This document shows positions 47,751-56,796 of a stretch of DNA of 64,000 nt, in pieces. The notes beneath the pieces were generated by a model. It was not told the origin of the DNA, searched no databases, and was given only the letters and a program-made list of their open reading frames with translations. The stretch comes from Pontibacter sp. HSC-14F20 (lineage in GTDB: Bacteria > Bacteroidota > Bacteroidia > Cytophagales > Hymenobacteraceae). The stretch's first letter is position 1; every line of letters starts with the position of its first letter. The position numbers and the translations under genes are program-made. The stretch covers positions 1-64,000 of the forward strand of contig NZ_JAHZTC010000020.1 of assembly GCF_019599265.1 (NCBI RefSeq). The letters are read 5' to 3'.

Positions 47751-48099
47751 TCTGTAAGCGTAAGTGTATTTGATTTAGTGGAATCACTCGGAAATATAGA
47801 AAAATAAAAGAAATCGGACGCTACAAATAGTTCCGGCGCCTAACCGATTCATCTTTAAAAGAAGGCTATTGCTAATAATATTAGTCAGCAAATATAGCTA
47901 AAATAGTTGAAATCATCAACCACTTCTATACAACCAATGCACATTACGATCAGTTCACAAAAATAAGAGAAATACGCAGGCATAACTTAGCTAAAATTAT
48001 TAGCATAAAAATAGTTAGATATAACTATACTTGCGCATTACATTTGCTTAATTAATTACGGTTAAACACAGGCCGTATACCTTCATACAGACGCACCCT
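47751..48099. other. AT-rich divergent intergenic region
   Basis: 349 bp between the divergent parE and AI-2E-type genes. It holds a TATATTTG box for parE at 47889-47896 and a near-match TATACTTG at 48026-48033 for the rightward gene, with one TATACCT copy near 48078. No gene is seen. Confidence 0.55.
47889..47896 (-). promoter_or_regulatory. Candidate -7 box (TATATTTG) for parE
   Basis: Exact TAnnTTTG on the minus strand, about 140 bp upstream of the parE ATG. Confidence 0.35.
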
Positions 48100-49248
48100 A
48101 TGGAAATTAAATTACCCCGGTATTTTAAGTTTGTCATCATTTTACTGGGACTCTTTCTTGTAATCTGGATCCTGCAGAGTTTCAAGTCGATTTTGATGCC
48201 GCTGGTTTTTGCCTTGCTGTTTGCCCTGCTCCTGCTGCCCCTCACTCGCGACCTTGAAAAGTTCCGTTTCCCAAGGGCGCTGGCCATTCTGATTAGTATT
48301 GTGTTGGTGGTGATTATACTGGGGCTGGTTATCTGGTTTTTATCCATGCAGGTCATCAGCCTGACCTCGGAGCTGGATACGATCGGAAAGAACTTTGATG
48401 CACTGCTGATGAAGGTGCAGGATTACCTCTACCATAATTTTGGCATACAGCCGGCCAACAAAAGCGAATTGTTCCGCAATATGGTAGGCGGCCTGCGGGA
48501 GATCTCGACCACCTTTGTCGGCAGCACGATTTCTCTTACCACCGGGGCGCTCACTATGATCACAATCGTGCCCATTTTCGTATTCTGCTTCCTGTACTAC
48601 CGCAATCACCTGGAGCAATTCATGTATAAATTTGTGTCCAAAGAGCGTCGCAGCAGCCTGAACCATACCATTGATAACATACAGGTTGTGGCGCAGAGCT
48701 ATATATCCGGCCTGATGATCGTGATCGTAATCGTGGCCCTGCTCAATTCGGCGGGCCTGCTTATCCTGGGCGTCAAGTATGCGATCTTCTTCGGCGTGTT
48801 TGCCTCCATCCTGACCATTATACCTTACATTGGCATTCTGATTGGGGCTATGCTACCGGCGCTGTTCACGCTGGCCACTACCGGCAGTCTGTTCGACGCA
48901 GTGCTGGTGGTGCTCGTGTTTATGTTTGTGCAGTTTCTGGAGGGCAACTTCATCACCCCCTATGTCGTTGGTTCTAAGGTAAGTATCAACCCATTCGCTG
49001 CCATTGTGGCCTTGTTGATTGGTGGTGAGATCTGGGGTGCGGCAGGTATGATCATCTCTATACCTATGATCGCCATACTCAAGGTGCTTTTCGATGCCTA
49101 CGAGCCACTGCAGCCCTTTGGCTTTTTGCTGGCCGATATAGACAATGTGAAGGAACAGAAATCAGGTCGCTTCCGGAAGATGTTTGACAAACTGCGCGAA
49201 AAGGCAAAAAAGGAGCGCTACGAAGATGACCGCGAGGTTGAGCAGTAA
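48100..49248 (+). CDS. AI-2E family transporter (UPF0118)
   Basis: 382 residues with about eight membrane helices (FVIILLGLFLVIWILQSF; LMPLVFALLFALLLLP; ALAILISIVLVVIILGLVIW; MITIVPIFVFCFLYY; LMIVIVIVALLNSAGLLILG; ILTIIPYIGILIGAMLP; VLVVLVFMFVQFLEG; FAAIVALLIGGEIWGAAGM). The FLEGNFITPYVVGSKVSINP segment is typical of the AI-2E/TqsA/YdbI exporter family, some members of which are Na+/H+-coupled exporters. The substrate cannot be set. A basic, charged tail ends the protein. Single gene. Confidence 0.9.
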   Translation: MEIKLPRYFKFVIILLGLFLVIWILQSFKSILMPLVFALLFALLLLPLTRDLEKFRFPRALAILISIVLVVIILGLVIWFLSMQVISLTSELDTIGKNFDALLMKVQDYLYHNFGIQPANKSELFRNMVGGLREISTTFVGSTISLTTGALTMITIVPIFVFCFLYYRNHLEQFMYKFVSKERRSSLNHTIDNIQVVAQSYISGLMIVIVIVALLNSAGLLILGVKYAIFFGVFASILTIIPYIGILIGAMLPALFTLATTGSLFDAVLVVLVFMFVQFLEGNFITPYVVGSKVSINPFAAIVALLIGGEIWGAAGMIISIPMIAILKVLFDAYEPLQPFGFLLADIDNVKEQKSGRFRKMFDKLREKAKKERYEDDREVEQ

Positions 49249-49384
49249 GGAGGCTTTGCTAATTCTGTTTGCACAAGGTATAGCACTGGCGCAATTTGAA
49301 ACGTATTGCTAAGAATATTGGTTTACAGGATAGTCCTTTGGAACAGATCAAAGGCCGCTAGAAAAAGCCTAAAAGAGAACCAGC

Positions 49385-50794
49385 TTGTACGCCATCATAG
49401 ACATTGAAACGACGGGTAGTCAGCCCACTCAGGACAGGATCACCGAAATTGCCATTTTCATACACGATGGCAAAGAGATCGTTGACAAGTATAGCACCCT
49501 GATCAACCCGCAGCGCCCTATACCTTATTATATATCCCAACTGACCGGCATTACCGACGACATGGTGCAGGACGCACCAAAGTTCTACGAAGTCGCCAAA
49601 GAGATCGTGCAGTTTACAGAAGGTATGGTGTTCGTGGCCCATAATGTGCGCTTCGATTATTCTTTTATTAAGAAAGAGTTCGCCGATCTGGGTTTTACAT
49701 TTCAGCGCAAAACTCTGTGCACCGTTCGCCTGAGTCGTTCACTTATACCTGGTCTGCCGTCTTACTCGCTCGGGAAACTTTGTAAGAGCATCGACATTGA
49801 CCTGCAAATGCGCCACCGTGCCATCGGCGATGCGGAAGCCACGGCCAAGCTGTTCGACAAGTTGATCAAAATCAACCGGCCGGTCATTGACGGAGCACAA
49901 CACCTGGCTGATCCTTCAGAACAACTCAAAAATGAAATAAAGGCCTCGCTCCTTCCTCCTGCTATCAGCAGAGAGCAGGTGGACGCACTGCCAACAGTAC
50001 CGGGGGTTTACTACTTCTACAATGAAGCGGGCGAGGTGATTTATGTAGGCAAGAGCATTAACATCAAGAAGCGCATTATCCAGCACTTCAACATCGACTA
50101 CAAAAGCCGTAAGTCCATTGAGTTCAAGAACCAGATAGCCGACATCACTTACGAGCTGATGGGCAACGAACTGGTGGCGCTGTTGTTTGAGTCAGCGGAG
50201 ATCAAGCGTATGAAACCGCACTACAACCGCCAGCAGCGACGCAGTGTGTTCAATACCGGCATCTTCACTTACGAAGACGACAAAGGGTATAAGCGACTGA
50301 CCTTTGGCAGCATTAACAAGGCCGATGATGTGAACATGACACCAATCATTGCGCTCTCCAACCAGTTCAAGGCTAAGGGATTTCTGTTCCACAAGGTGTC
50401 AAAGTTTAACCTGTGCCAGAAGTTGTGCGACCTTTATAAAACGCCGGGTGCCTGCTTCGATTACCAAGTGCACATCTGCAAAGGCGCCTGTATTGGTGAG
50501 GAGACTCCCGAGAAGTACAATGCCCGCGTGGATGCCGCTATCGAATCGTTTACCTACGAGCATAACAGTTTTGTGATTGTAGGAAAGGGACGTGAGTTAG
50601 GCGAGAAGTCAGTAGTGGTTGTGGAGCAGGGTACCTACCTCGGCTTTGGCTTTGTGGACGAGTATTTTTCAGCCAGTTCACTCAGCGATTTCAAGTCAGA
50701 AATAAAGCGCTACAACGACAACAAAGACGTGCAGCAGATCATACGCGGCCACATGCGCGGCAAGCACAAAGACAAGGTGCTCGTGTTTGATTAG
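49385..50794 (+). CDS. DnaQ-type exonuclease fused to GIY-YIG nuclease (TTG start)
   Basis: 469 residues. An N-terminal DEDDh 3'-5' exonuclease: IDIETTG (Exo I) within ten residues of the start, HNVRFDYSFI (Exo II), HRAIGDAEATAKLF (Exo III, HxxxxxD). Then a UvrC/Cho-like GIY-YIG domain at about 200-290 (LPTVPGVYYFYN, IYVGKSINIKKRI), followed by a C-terminal region with Cys residues (FNLCQKLCDLYKT, CFDYQVHICKGACIG), which look like metal ligands. An in-frame TAG lies 24 nt upstream and no ATG precedes Exo I, so TTG at 49385 is the start. The same fusion is known in actinobacteria. Probably acts in DNA repair. Confidence 0.9.
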   Translation: MYAIIDIETTGSQPTQDRITEIAIFIHDGKEIVDKYSTLINPQRPIPYYISQLTGITDDMVQDAPKFYEVAKEIVQFTEGMVFVAHNVRFDYSFIKKEFADLGFTFQRKTLCTVRLSRSLIPGLPSYSLGKLCKSIDIDLQMRHRAIGDAEATAKLFDKLIKINRPVIDGAQHLADPSEQLKNEIKASLLPPAISREQVDALPTVPGVYYFYNEAGEVIYVGKSINIKKRIIQHFNIDYKSRKSIEFKNQIADITYELMGNELVALLFESAEIKRMKPHYNRQQRRSVFNTGIFTYEDDKGYKRLTFGSINKADDVNMTPIIALSNQFKAKGFLFHKVSKFNLCQKLCDLYKTPGACFDYQVHICKGACIGEETPEKYNARVDAAIESFTYEHNSFVIVGKGRELGEKSVVVVEQGTYLGFGFVDEYFSASSLSDFKSEIKRYNDNKDVQQIIRGHMRGKHKDKVLVFD

Positions 50795-50900
50795 GCCCAG
50801 GTGCAAGGTATAGACCCGCTTTTCTGAAGCGCCCATCATCTATTCTCGGTTTAGAAATTTTTTATCCTTAATTTCAAACCGAAATAAAACTTAAATATTC

Positions 50901-51974
50901 ATGGAAAAACGTTTCAGATCAGGGGTATTGTTCGGCGACGAAGTAACAGCGCTGTTCAAATATGCCAATGAGAATAACTTTGCACTGCCAGCCGTCAACG
51001 TGATTGGCACAAACTCTATTAATGCCGTGCTGGAAACAGCCAAAGTACTTAACTCACCAGTAATCATTCAGTTCTCTCACGGTGGCGCCACGTTCTTTGC
51101 TGGCAAAGGCCTTGAGAACGACAACCAAAAAGCCGCCATTGCAGGCGCTGTTTCCGGAGCCCAGCACGTGCACCTGATGGCCGAAGCCTATGGCGTACCG
51201 GTTGTGCTGCACACCGACCACGCAGCCAAGAAACTGCTTCCCTGGATCGACGGTCTGCTAGACGCCGGCGAGAAGTACTACGAACAACATGGCAAGCCCC
51301 TCTACAGCTCACACATGCTCGACCTTTCGGAGGAAGAGATCAAAGAAAACATCGAGACCTGCGCCAGCTACCTGGAGCGCATGAACAAAATCGGTATGAC
51401 CGTAGAGATCGAACTCGGGGTGACCGGTGGCGAAGAAGATGGAGTGGACAATACCGGCGTAGACAGCTCAAGACTCTATACCCAGCCAGAAGAAGTAGCT
51501 TACGCTTACGAAGAGTTGAAAAAGATAAGCGATCGCTTCACGATCGCAGCTGCTTTCGGTAACGTGCATGGTGTATACAAGCCAGGTAATGTTGAGCTGC
51601 GCCCTGAGATCCTGAAAAACTCACAGGACTTTATTAAGGAAAAATTCGGAACAGGCGACAACCCGGTGAACTTCGTATTCCACGGCGGTTCAGGTTCTGA
51701 GAAAGCCAAGATCACAGAAGCGATCGGTTACGGTGCTATTAAAATGAATATCGACACCGACATGCAATGGGCATTCTGGGATGGCGTGAAAAATTACTAC
51801 GAATCAAAGAAAGACTACCTACAAGGCCAGCTTGGCAACCCGGATGGTGCCGACTCCCCGAATAAGAAATACTACGACCCACGCGTATGGCTGCGCAAAG
51901 GCGAAGAGAACTTCATTGCCAGATTGAAAGAGGCTTTTGAAGACTTGAATTGCGTGAATAAAAACGCTTCATAA
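50901..51974 (+). CDS. fbaA: Class II fructose-bisphosphate aldolase
   Basis: Zinc-dependent reversible cleavage of fructose 1,6-bisphosphate in glycolysis and gluconeogenesis (cytosol). 357 residues, the FbaA-type length. Visible: the zinc-binding LHTDHAAKKLLPWI, ELGVTGGEEDGVDNTG, NVHGVYKPGNVEL with a ligand His, the FHGGSGS loop, and the C-terminal IDTDMQWAFW. Monocistronic with a strong terminator at 51994-52021. It would take the product of the pfkB gene encoded nearby on the other strand. Confidence 0.95.
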   Translation: MEKRFRSGVLFGDEVTALFKYANENNFALPAVNVIGTNSINAVLETAKVLNSPVIIQFSHGGATFFAGKGLENDNQKAAIAGAVSGAQHVHLMAEAYGVPVVLHTDHAAKKLLPWIDGLLDAGEKYYEQHGKPLYSSHMLDLSEEEIKENIETCASYLERMNKIGMTVEIELGVTGGEEDGVDNTGVDSSRLYTQPEEVAYAYEELKKISDRFTIAAAFGNVHGVYKPGNVELRPEILKNSQDFIKEKFGTGDNPVNFVFHGGSGSEKAKITEAIGYGAIKMNIDTDMQWAFWDGVKNYYESKKDYLQGQLGNPDGADSPNKKYYDPRVWLRKGEENFIARLKEAFEDLNCVNKNAS

Positions 51975-51993
51975 TCAGGCTTGATAATTAAGG

Positions 51994-52021
51994 AAAGGGT
52001 GAGGCGAAAGCTTCACCCTTT
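51994..52021 (+). terminator. Terminator of fbaA
   Basis: A 12-bp stem AAAGGGTGAGGC/GCTTCACCCTTT (one G-U pair) with a GAAA tetraloop and a T-run, 20 bp after the aldolase stop. Confidence 0.9.
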
Positions 52022-52318
52022 TTTTGTCTGAATCAGGATTAGAAAGGATTTTCAGGATTGAGGTACCTCATTCCAGCATGACCTAAAACAAAAGAAGGAT
52101 CCGTGCACGATTAACTTCCTTCCCCCTTTGAAGGGGAATTTTTTGTAGCTACCATCTCACAGCTTTAAGCCCTGTATCACCCGTAAAAGTACCACTGACA
52201 GGTCTCTCAAGACATCCTTGTACAGAAACTACGAAGATATAGCTTTGCCAAATGCACCTAAATGACACTCCACTGTTGGGGGTGAAGGGGTCCCCCTGTC
52301 AAGAGCGGTCAGCGAGTG

Positions 52319-52363
52319 GGGGTAGGGGCCCTTGATTTTTTCTTTATCGAGGGCCCCTACCCC
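52319..52363. repeat. 14-bp perfect inverted repeat (GC-rich hairpin)
   Basis: GGGGTAGGGGCCCT at 52319-52332 and AGGGCCCCTACCCC at 52350-52363, with a 17-nt AT-rich loop. It may be a terminator or one end of a small repeat element; no coding sequence lies within it. Confidence 0.65.
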
Positions 52364-52422
52364 ATCAAGGAAAAAAGTGAGTGCCCGCCGCACAGGCGAA
52401 GCTATAGAACAATACAGGTTGT

Positions 52423-52483
52423 TATACCTGTGATTGTAGTTGCTACAGTTCAAAGCCTTATACCTATATCTATACCTATACCT
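52423..52483. repeat. Cluster of four TATACCT words
   Basis: Copies at 52423-52429, 52459-52465, 52471-52477 and 52477-52483; the last two overlap by one base. This is the densest run of the window-wide word and lies outside any gene. Confidence 0.8.
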
Positions 52484-52546
52484 GGGCCCCACGATAGCAG
52501 TCATGCGCGACGAAGCTCGCGCCATAGTACATAGTATAAGCAAACC

Positions 52547-53485
52547 CTACTTATGCTTCAACAACCATTGATAAATCTCATCAGTATCCTCTTTGCGGCA
52601 AAGCTCAGACCCAGGCGTCATAGTAGCGGCGGTGCCGGAAGCTACACCATAGCGCACGACATCATCCAGCGAACAACCCCGAAGCAAGCCCATTACCATA
52701 CCTGCGACCATACTATCCCCGGCACCGACGGCACTCTGTTGTATTACCGTGGGCGGAACCACATAGTATATACCTGACTCCTTTGAGGCAAGCATGGCGC
52801 CGCGAGGGCCAAGCGATACCACCAGCACTTTACACTTGCCCTCATCAAGTACCTGCATAGCGAACTCTTCCTGTTCAAAAGCTGAAATATGCTCCTTGCC
52901 TGCCAGTTTTGCCAGTTCGCCCAAGTTGGGTTTTATCAGGTATAGCCCCTCTCCCGCCGCTTTCACCAAGGCCTCACCGGAAGTATCCACAATCAATTTG
53001 AAATTACGCTTGTGGGCAATCACGGCTATCTGGAGGTAAAAGTCATCGGGTACGCCGGGGGCTAGACTGCCGCTGGCTACCACATATTCGGGCACCTGTT
53101 CCAGCATTTCCAATTTTTTCAGTACCTGTCGCCACTCCGACTCGTCTATTTTCGGACCGGGCATGCCGAAGCGAAACTGGTCACCGGTGCTGTCTTCCAT
53201 CACCATCAGGTTTTCGCGGGTCCAGCTTTTGGTAGGCACATTCCAGTACTCTACATCTTCCTTTTTCAGCAAATCGCAAAGCTTTTCTCCGGCGGGTCCA
53301 CCCGAAAGTAGCCAGGCATAAGAGTCGCCGCCCAGTTTGCGGATGGCGCGCGAGACGTTAATACCGCCGCCGCCAGGCTCGTAAATGGGTTCGTCGCAGC
53401 GGAGTTTCTTTTCGGGGAGAACACGCTTCACATGAGTGCTTTTGTCTAAGGCAGGATTAATGGTAATGGTGAGGACTTTCGGCAT
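52547..53485 (-). CDS. pfkB: PfkB-type phosphofructokinase
   Basis: 312 residues of the PfkB ribokinase fold, probably phosphorylating fructose 6-phosphate (E. coli Pfk-2 type) or fructose 1-phosphate. Signatures: the GGGGINVSRAIRKLGG N-terminal motif, GLYLIKPNLGELAKL, and the catalytic GAGDSMVAGMVMGLL with anion-hole GAGD and base Asp. It ends the leftward block with GH65, OtsB-like and beta-PGM genes. Together with pgi and fbaA it would feed glucose phosphate into glycolysis. 6-phosphofructokinase is the better guess because no fructose PTS is present. Confidence 0.88.
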   Translation of the reverse strand: MPKVLTITINPALDKSTHVKRVLPEKKLRCDEPIYEPGGGGINVSRAIRKLGGDSYAWLLSGGPAGEKLCDLLKKEDVEYWNVPTKSWTRENLMVMEDSTGDQFRFGMPGPKIDESEWRQVLKKLEMLEQVPEYVVASGSLAPGVPDDFYLQIAVIAHKRNFKLIVDTSGEALVKAAGEGLYLIKPNLGELAKLAGKEHISAFEQEEFAMQVLDEGKCKVLVVSLGPRGAMLASKESGIYYVVPPTVIQQSAVGAGDSMVAGMVMGLLRGCSLDDVVRYGVASGTAATMTPGSELCRKEDTDEIYQWLLKHK

Positions 53486-53543
53486 GTTTTATCAGTTTGA
53501 GTGCTTCAGGTATAGGTCGTTAAACATTGTACTGGTACATACC

Positions 53544-55946
53544 TCATCGGCGAATATCGAACTCTTTTTTATCACCGGTCCTGAAGGTATAGACCTCACC
53601 GCGAACTCCGACTTTCACTTCTTTAGACCAACCTCTGTCGAAAGTGATAATCAATTTATTGCGTGTAATATTTAGTTCCAGCCAGTGTCCGCGATAGCGT
53701 AGCTGCATATTCAGGCAAGGCATCTGATCTGGCAGCACCGGGTTGAGCCAAAGCACATCGTCGCGTATCTCGAGGCCGGTGTAGGCGCGCTGAACCAGAT
53801 CAACGGTACCGGCCATGGCACCGAGGTGGATGCCTTCTGCCGTAGTGCCGCCCTGTATATCTTCGAGGTCGCTCATAAGGGCTATTTCAAAATTTGCCCA
53901 TGATTTTTTACGGTCAGAACGCGCCAGTACCCACGCATGCACAATCTTACTCAGTGTGGAGCCGTGGGAGGTCCGCTGTTCATAGTAAGCAATGTTTTCA
54001 GGTATGCTTTCAGGCTTAAAGTCGTAGTTGAGCTGTTCGAAGATAGAGAGCAATTCCTCAGCAGAAAACAGGTAGAACAGCATCAGCACATCGGCCTGTT
54101 TGCTGGCTTTATACTTGTTCACGTTGTCGCCTTCGCTCTCCAATATACGGTCAAGGCGCATGGCTTCTCCGTGCCTCGCTTTGTACTTCTCCCAGTCGAA
54201 CTCTTCGAGCTTGTCGTAGCCGTCGAACTGGGCGATTATATGCGTGTCTTCCAGAAAAGGCACATACATGCGCTTGCTGATCTCTTTCCAACGCGTCTTA
54301 TCGTCCGGGGTGATGTGCAGCTTGGTGAGTAGTTCATCATAGCGCGATTCGCCGATTACGTGCTGTAAGTGCAGTGCTTTCCGGATAACCCAGACAGCGA
54401 GCACATTGGTATAGGCGTTGTTGTTCAGTCCGACTTCGGTTGTGCCCGGATATTCGGTATGATATTCGTCAGGGCCTACCACATGCAGTATCTCGTAGCG
54501 GCCGGTTTCCTTGTTGATTGTAGCGATAGTAGACCAGAACTGCGCAATATCCAGCAGCATTTCGGCACCATAATAACTGAGGAAATCGATGTCCTCGGTC
54601 GCCTCGTAGTAGTGCCACACATTGTAGGCCACTGCCGAACTGATGTGCCGCTGCAGGTACGTGTTGTCAGGTAGCCAGCGCCCTGACTGCGGATTGAGGT
54701 GAATTACCTGACTTTCCTCTCGTCCGTTGCTGCCACTCTGCCACGGAAACATGGCTCCTCTGTAACCAGCTTCTCTGGCAGCGCTGCGAGCCTCATTCAG
54801 GCGACGGAAGCGGTACATCAGCAAGCCTCGGGTGATGGCAGGCAGGTGCAGGTTGAGGTAAGGGAAAATGAAGAGTTCGTCCCAAAATATATGCCCTCTG
54901 TAGGCTTCTCCATGCCAACCGCGGGCAGGCACGCCCACATCGAGATCGACAGTGTGGCCTGAAACGGATTGCAGCAAATGGAACACGTGCAGCCGCAGAA
55001 CAGATTGTACTTTTTCATTGCAGGCCGTGTCGAGATCGCAACGGTTCCAGAGTCGTTGCCAAGCCCGCTTGTGCTCTTCCAAAGATTCTTCGAACATGCC
55101 CTGTCTGCTGCTGTTTTTGCAAGCCTCCAGCAAGGGTTCGGAGGTGGCCCAGTCGCGGGAGGTATAGATCAGCACACTCTTTTCCAGGCGCAGCGGCTCA
55201 CCCTCAACTGCCTGCAGCTTAAACTGATGTTCTACATAACCCTGTTCAATCCTGGTCCCCGGAAATACATCTCTGGCTTTACCATTCAGGTATAGCTGCG
55301 TCCGGGCTACTTGTGCCATATGCGTCTTCGACTGCGTGGACTGCACCACAAGAAACATCGTTTCTTCGTCGTGCTGCCCCTGATACAGTGTTTCCAGGTG
55401 CTGACTGGCCAGTGAACGGTAACGGGCTACGCCGCTGTTGACTACACGTCCGTCGAGGGCAGATCGCAATTCTACTTCACCAGACCAGTTAACCGGCGTA
55501 AGCTTCCATTCCAGTGCTGCAAGATGGGGATTGGCCATGCTGACGAGGCGTCGCGTACTGAGTTTTGACTCGCGGCCTTTAATATCGCGGAAATGCACGT
55601 AGCGGAGCAACAAGCCATGTTTCATATCGAGCTCCTGCCGGAATTTGAGCACTTCCACCCCACTCATATGAAACCACTCCTCACCCGGATGACGGAAAGA
55701 GACAGGCAGCCAGTTGGGCCAGTTCACCAGGTCCTCGTTTTCAATTTGCTTGCCGGCTACTTCGGAGGTAAGTCTGTTATACCCCCCGGCCAGATAAGTA
55801 CCCGGGTAATTTAATTCAGGCTCTGCTTTAACTTCTTCAAAGGCACCGCGGGTGGCAATGAAGCCATTGCCTAAGGTGCAGAGTGCTTCGCGCAGCATTT
55901 GTTCTTTAGCAACCCATTGGTCGTAAACAATTCTCCACTCAGCCAT
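53544..55946 (-). CDS. Glycoside hydrolase family 65 disaccharide phosphorylase
   Basis: About 800 residues from the Met at 55946 (AEWRIVYDQWVAKEQM); a longer frame adds 20 residues of unlikely sequence and overlaps the OtsB-like gene further. An N-terminal beta-sandwich (GNGFIATRGAFEE, YPGTYLAGGYN), a catalytic (alpha/alpha)6 barrel with the general acid Glu near residue 491 (VVGPDEYHTEYPG), the phosphate-binding TSHGSTLSKIVHA near 660, and a C-terminal beta-domain. GH65 enzymes phosphorolyse maltose, trehalose, kojibiose or trehalose 6-phosphate to beta-glucose 1-phosphate. It overlaps the OtsB-like gene by 8 bp. Confidence 0.9.
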   Translation of the reverse strand: MAEWRIVYDQWVAKEQMLREALCTLGNGFIATRGAFEEVKAEPELNYPGTYLAGGYNRLTSEVAGKQIENEDLVNWPNWLPVSFRHPGEEWFHMSGVEVLKFRQELDMKHGLLLRYVHFRDIKGRESKLSTRRLVSMANPHLAALEWKLTPVNWSGEVELRSALDGRVVNSGVARYRSLASQHLETLYQGQHDEETMFLVVQSTQSKTHMAQVARTQLYLNGKARDVFPGTRIEQGYVEHQFKLQAVEGEPLRLEKSVLIYTSRDWATSEPLLEACKNSSRQGMFEESLEEHKRAWQRLWNRCDLDTACNEKVQSVLRLHVFHLLQSVSGHTVDLDVGVPARGWHGEAYRGHIFWDELFIFPYLNLHLPAITRGLLMYRFRRLNEARSAAREAGYRGAMFPWQSGSNGREESQVIHLNPQSGRWLPDNTYLQRHISSAVAYNVWHYYEATEDIDFLSYYGAEMLLDIAQFWSTIATINKETGRYEILHVVGPDEYHTEYPGTTEVGLNNNAYTNVLAVWVIRKALHLQHVIGESRYDELLTKLHITPDDKTRWKEISKRMYVPFLEDTHIIAQFDGYDKLEEFDWEKYKARHGEAMRLDRILESEGDNVNKYKASKQADVLMLFYLFSAEELLSIFEQLNYDFKPESIPENIAYYEQRTSHGSTLSKIVHAWVLARSDRKKSWANFEIALMSDLEDIQGGTTAEGIHLGAMAGTVDLVQRAYTGLEIRDDVLWLNPVLPDQMPCLNMQLRYRGHWLELNITRNKLIITFDRGWSKEVKVGVRGEVYTFRTGDKKEFDIRR

Positions 55947-56760
55947 GGTTTTGTTTCTTGATGGTGTCTGTGAGATCTTCCAGGTAAAGTCGTACCTCGT
56001 CCACACTTTCCAGTCTGAATGTAGCGGCTGTTTTGTCTTCGTGCTCCCCCACCAGTATACCTATACCTTGCCCCTGCAGCGACGCAAAAGCATCTTCGTC
56101 CGTTATATCATCGCCAATGTAGAGCGGTATGTATTTCCCGTTGTTCAAGCCCAACTCATCCATCAGCCACAATACCGCTTTGCCTTTGTGCCAGTCGATA
56201 TTGGGCTTCAGTTCGTAGATTTTTTTACCGTGACCGATCTTCAATTCCGGCATCGCGTCCAGCACTTCATCTACAACTTTGCGCACCTCCTCTACCTGCT
56301 CGTCGGCGACGTTGCGGTAATGCACGGCAATCGCATAACGCTTCCGTTCCACCAGGCTTCCGGTCACATCTTTGAGCTTTTCCTGCAGCAGAACAGCCGC
56401 CTTGTCAAGCGCAGGCAGCGCGGCTTTGGCACCTCCCGGCTCCGAAGCCATACCTCCCGGGCCGGTGATATCGAATCCGTGTGAACCGGCAAAGTACAGG
56501 TTATCAAGTTTGACCAGTTGCTCCACATTCTGCCTGTCGCGCCCGCTTACCACAGCCACTTTGGTTACAGCGGCCAGTTCCTGCAATGCATTCCGCATTT
56601 CGTCAGACAGAATTGCCAATTCGGGTCGCTGCACGATGGGAGTCAGGCAGCCGTCGTAATCGAGGAAGATGGCGGGGGTTCTACCTTGAAACTGTGCTTT
56701 TAGTTCGTTGAGTTGTTCGAGGGCCGAAGGCAATTCGCGGGCATCACGTTTCTGTGTCAT
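55939..56760 (-). CDS. Trehalose-phosphatase (OtsB-like HAD)
   Basis: 273 residues of the HAD type IIB family. The catalytic motif FLDYDGCLTPI (Asp nucleophile and acid/base Asp) is near 31-41, AVVSGRD follows, the cap has SHGFDITGPGG and ERKRYAIAVHYRN, and the C-terminal IGDDITDEDAFASLQG completes the active site. The family dephosphorylates trehalose 6-phosphate. No otsA (trehalose-phosphate synthase) is in the window. It is coupled by an 8-bp overlap to the GH65 gene. Confidence 0.9.
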   Translation of the reverse strand: MTQKRDARELPSALEQLNELKAQFQGRTPAIFLDYDGCLTPIVQRPELAILSDEMRNALQELAAVTKVAVVSGRDRQNVEQLVKLDNLYFAGSHGFDITGPGGMASEPGGAKAALPALDKAAVLLQEKLKDVTGSLVERKRYAIAVHYRNVADEQVEEVRKVVDEVLDAMPELKIGHGKKIYELKPNIDWHKGKAVLWLMDELGLNNGKYIPLYIGDDITDEDAFASLQGQGIGILVGEHEDKTAATFRLESVDEVRLYLEDLTDTIKKQNHG

Positions 56761-56796
56761 ATGGTTGGATTTGGGATGTAAGGTATAGAAGGTGAG

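Larger units (their letters stand above)
52022..52546. other. Intergenic repeat-rich region
   Basis: 525 bp with no believable gene. It holds a short CCCC/GGGG dyad near 52121-52135 followed by T6, a 14-bp hairpin at 52319-52363, and a cluster of TATACCT copies at 52423-52483. It looks like decayed mobile or REP-like DNA between convergent genes. Confidence 0.5.

Noticed and set aside
52229..52543. A 104-codon leftward frame with a Tyr-Arg repeat
   Set aside because: The repeat is only the translation of clustered TATACCT words; the rest crosses GC hairpins and looks non-coding.
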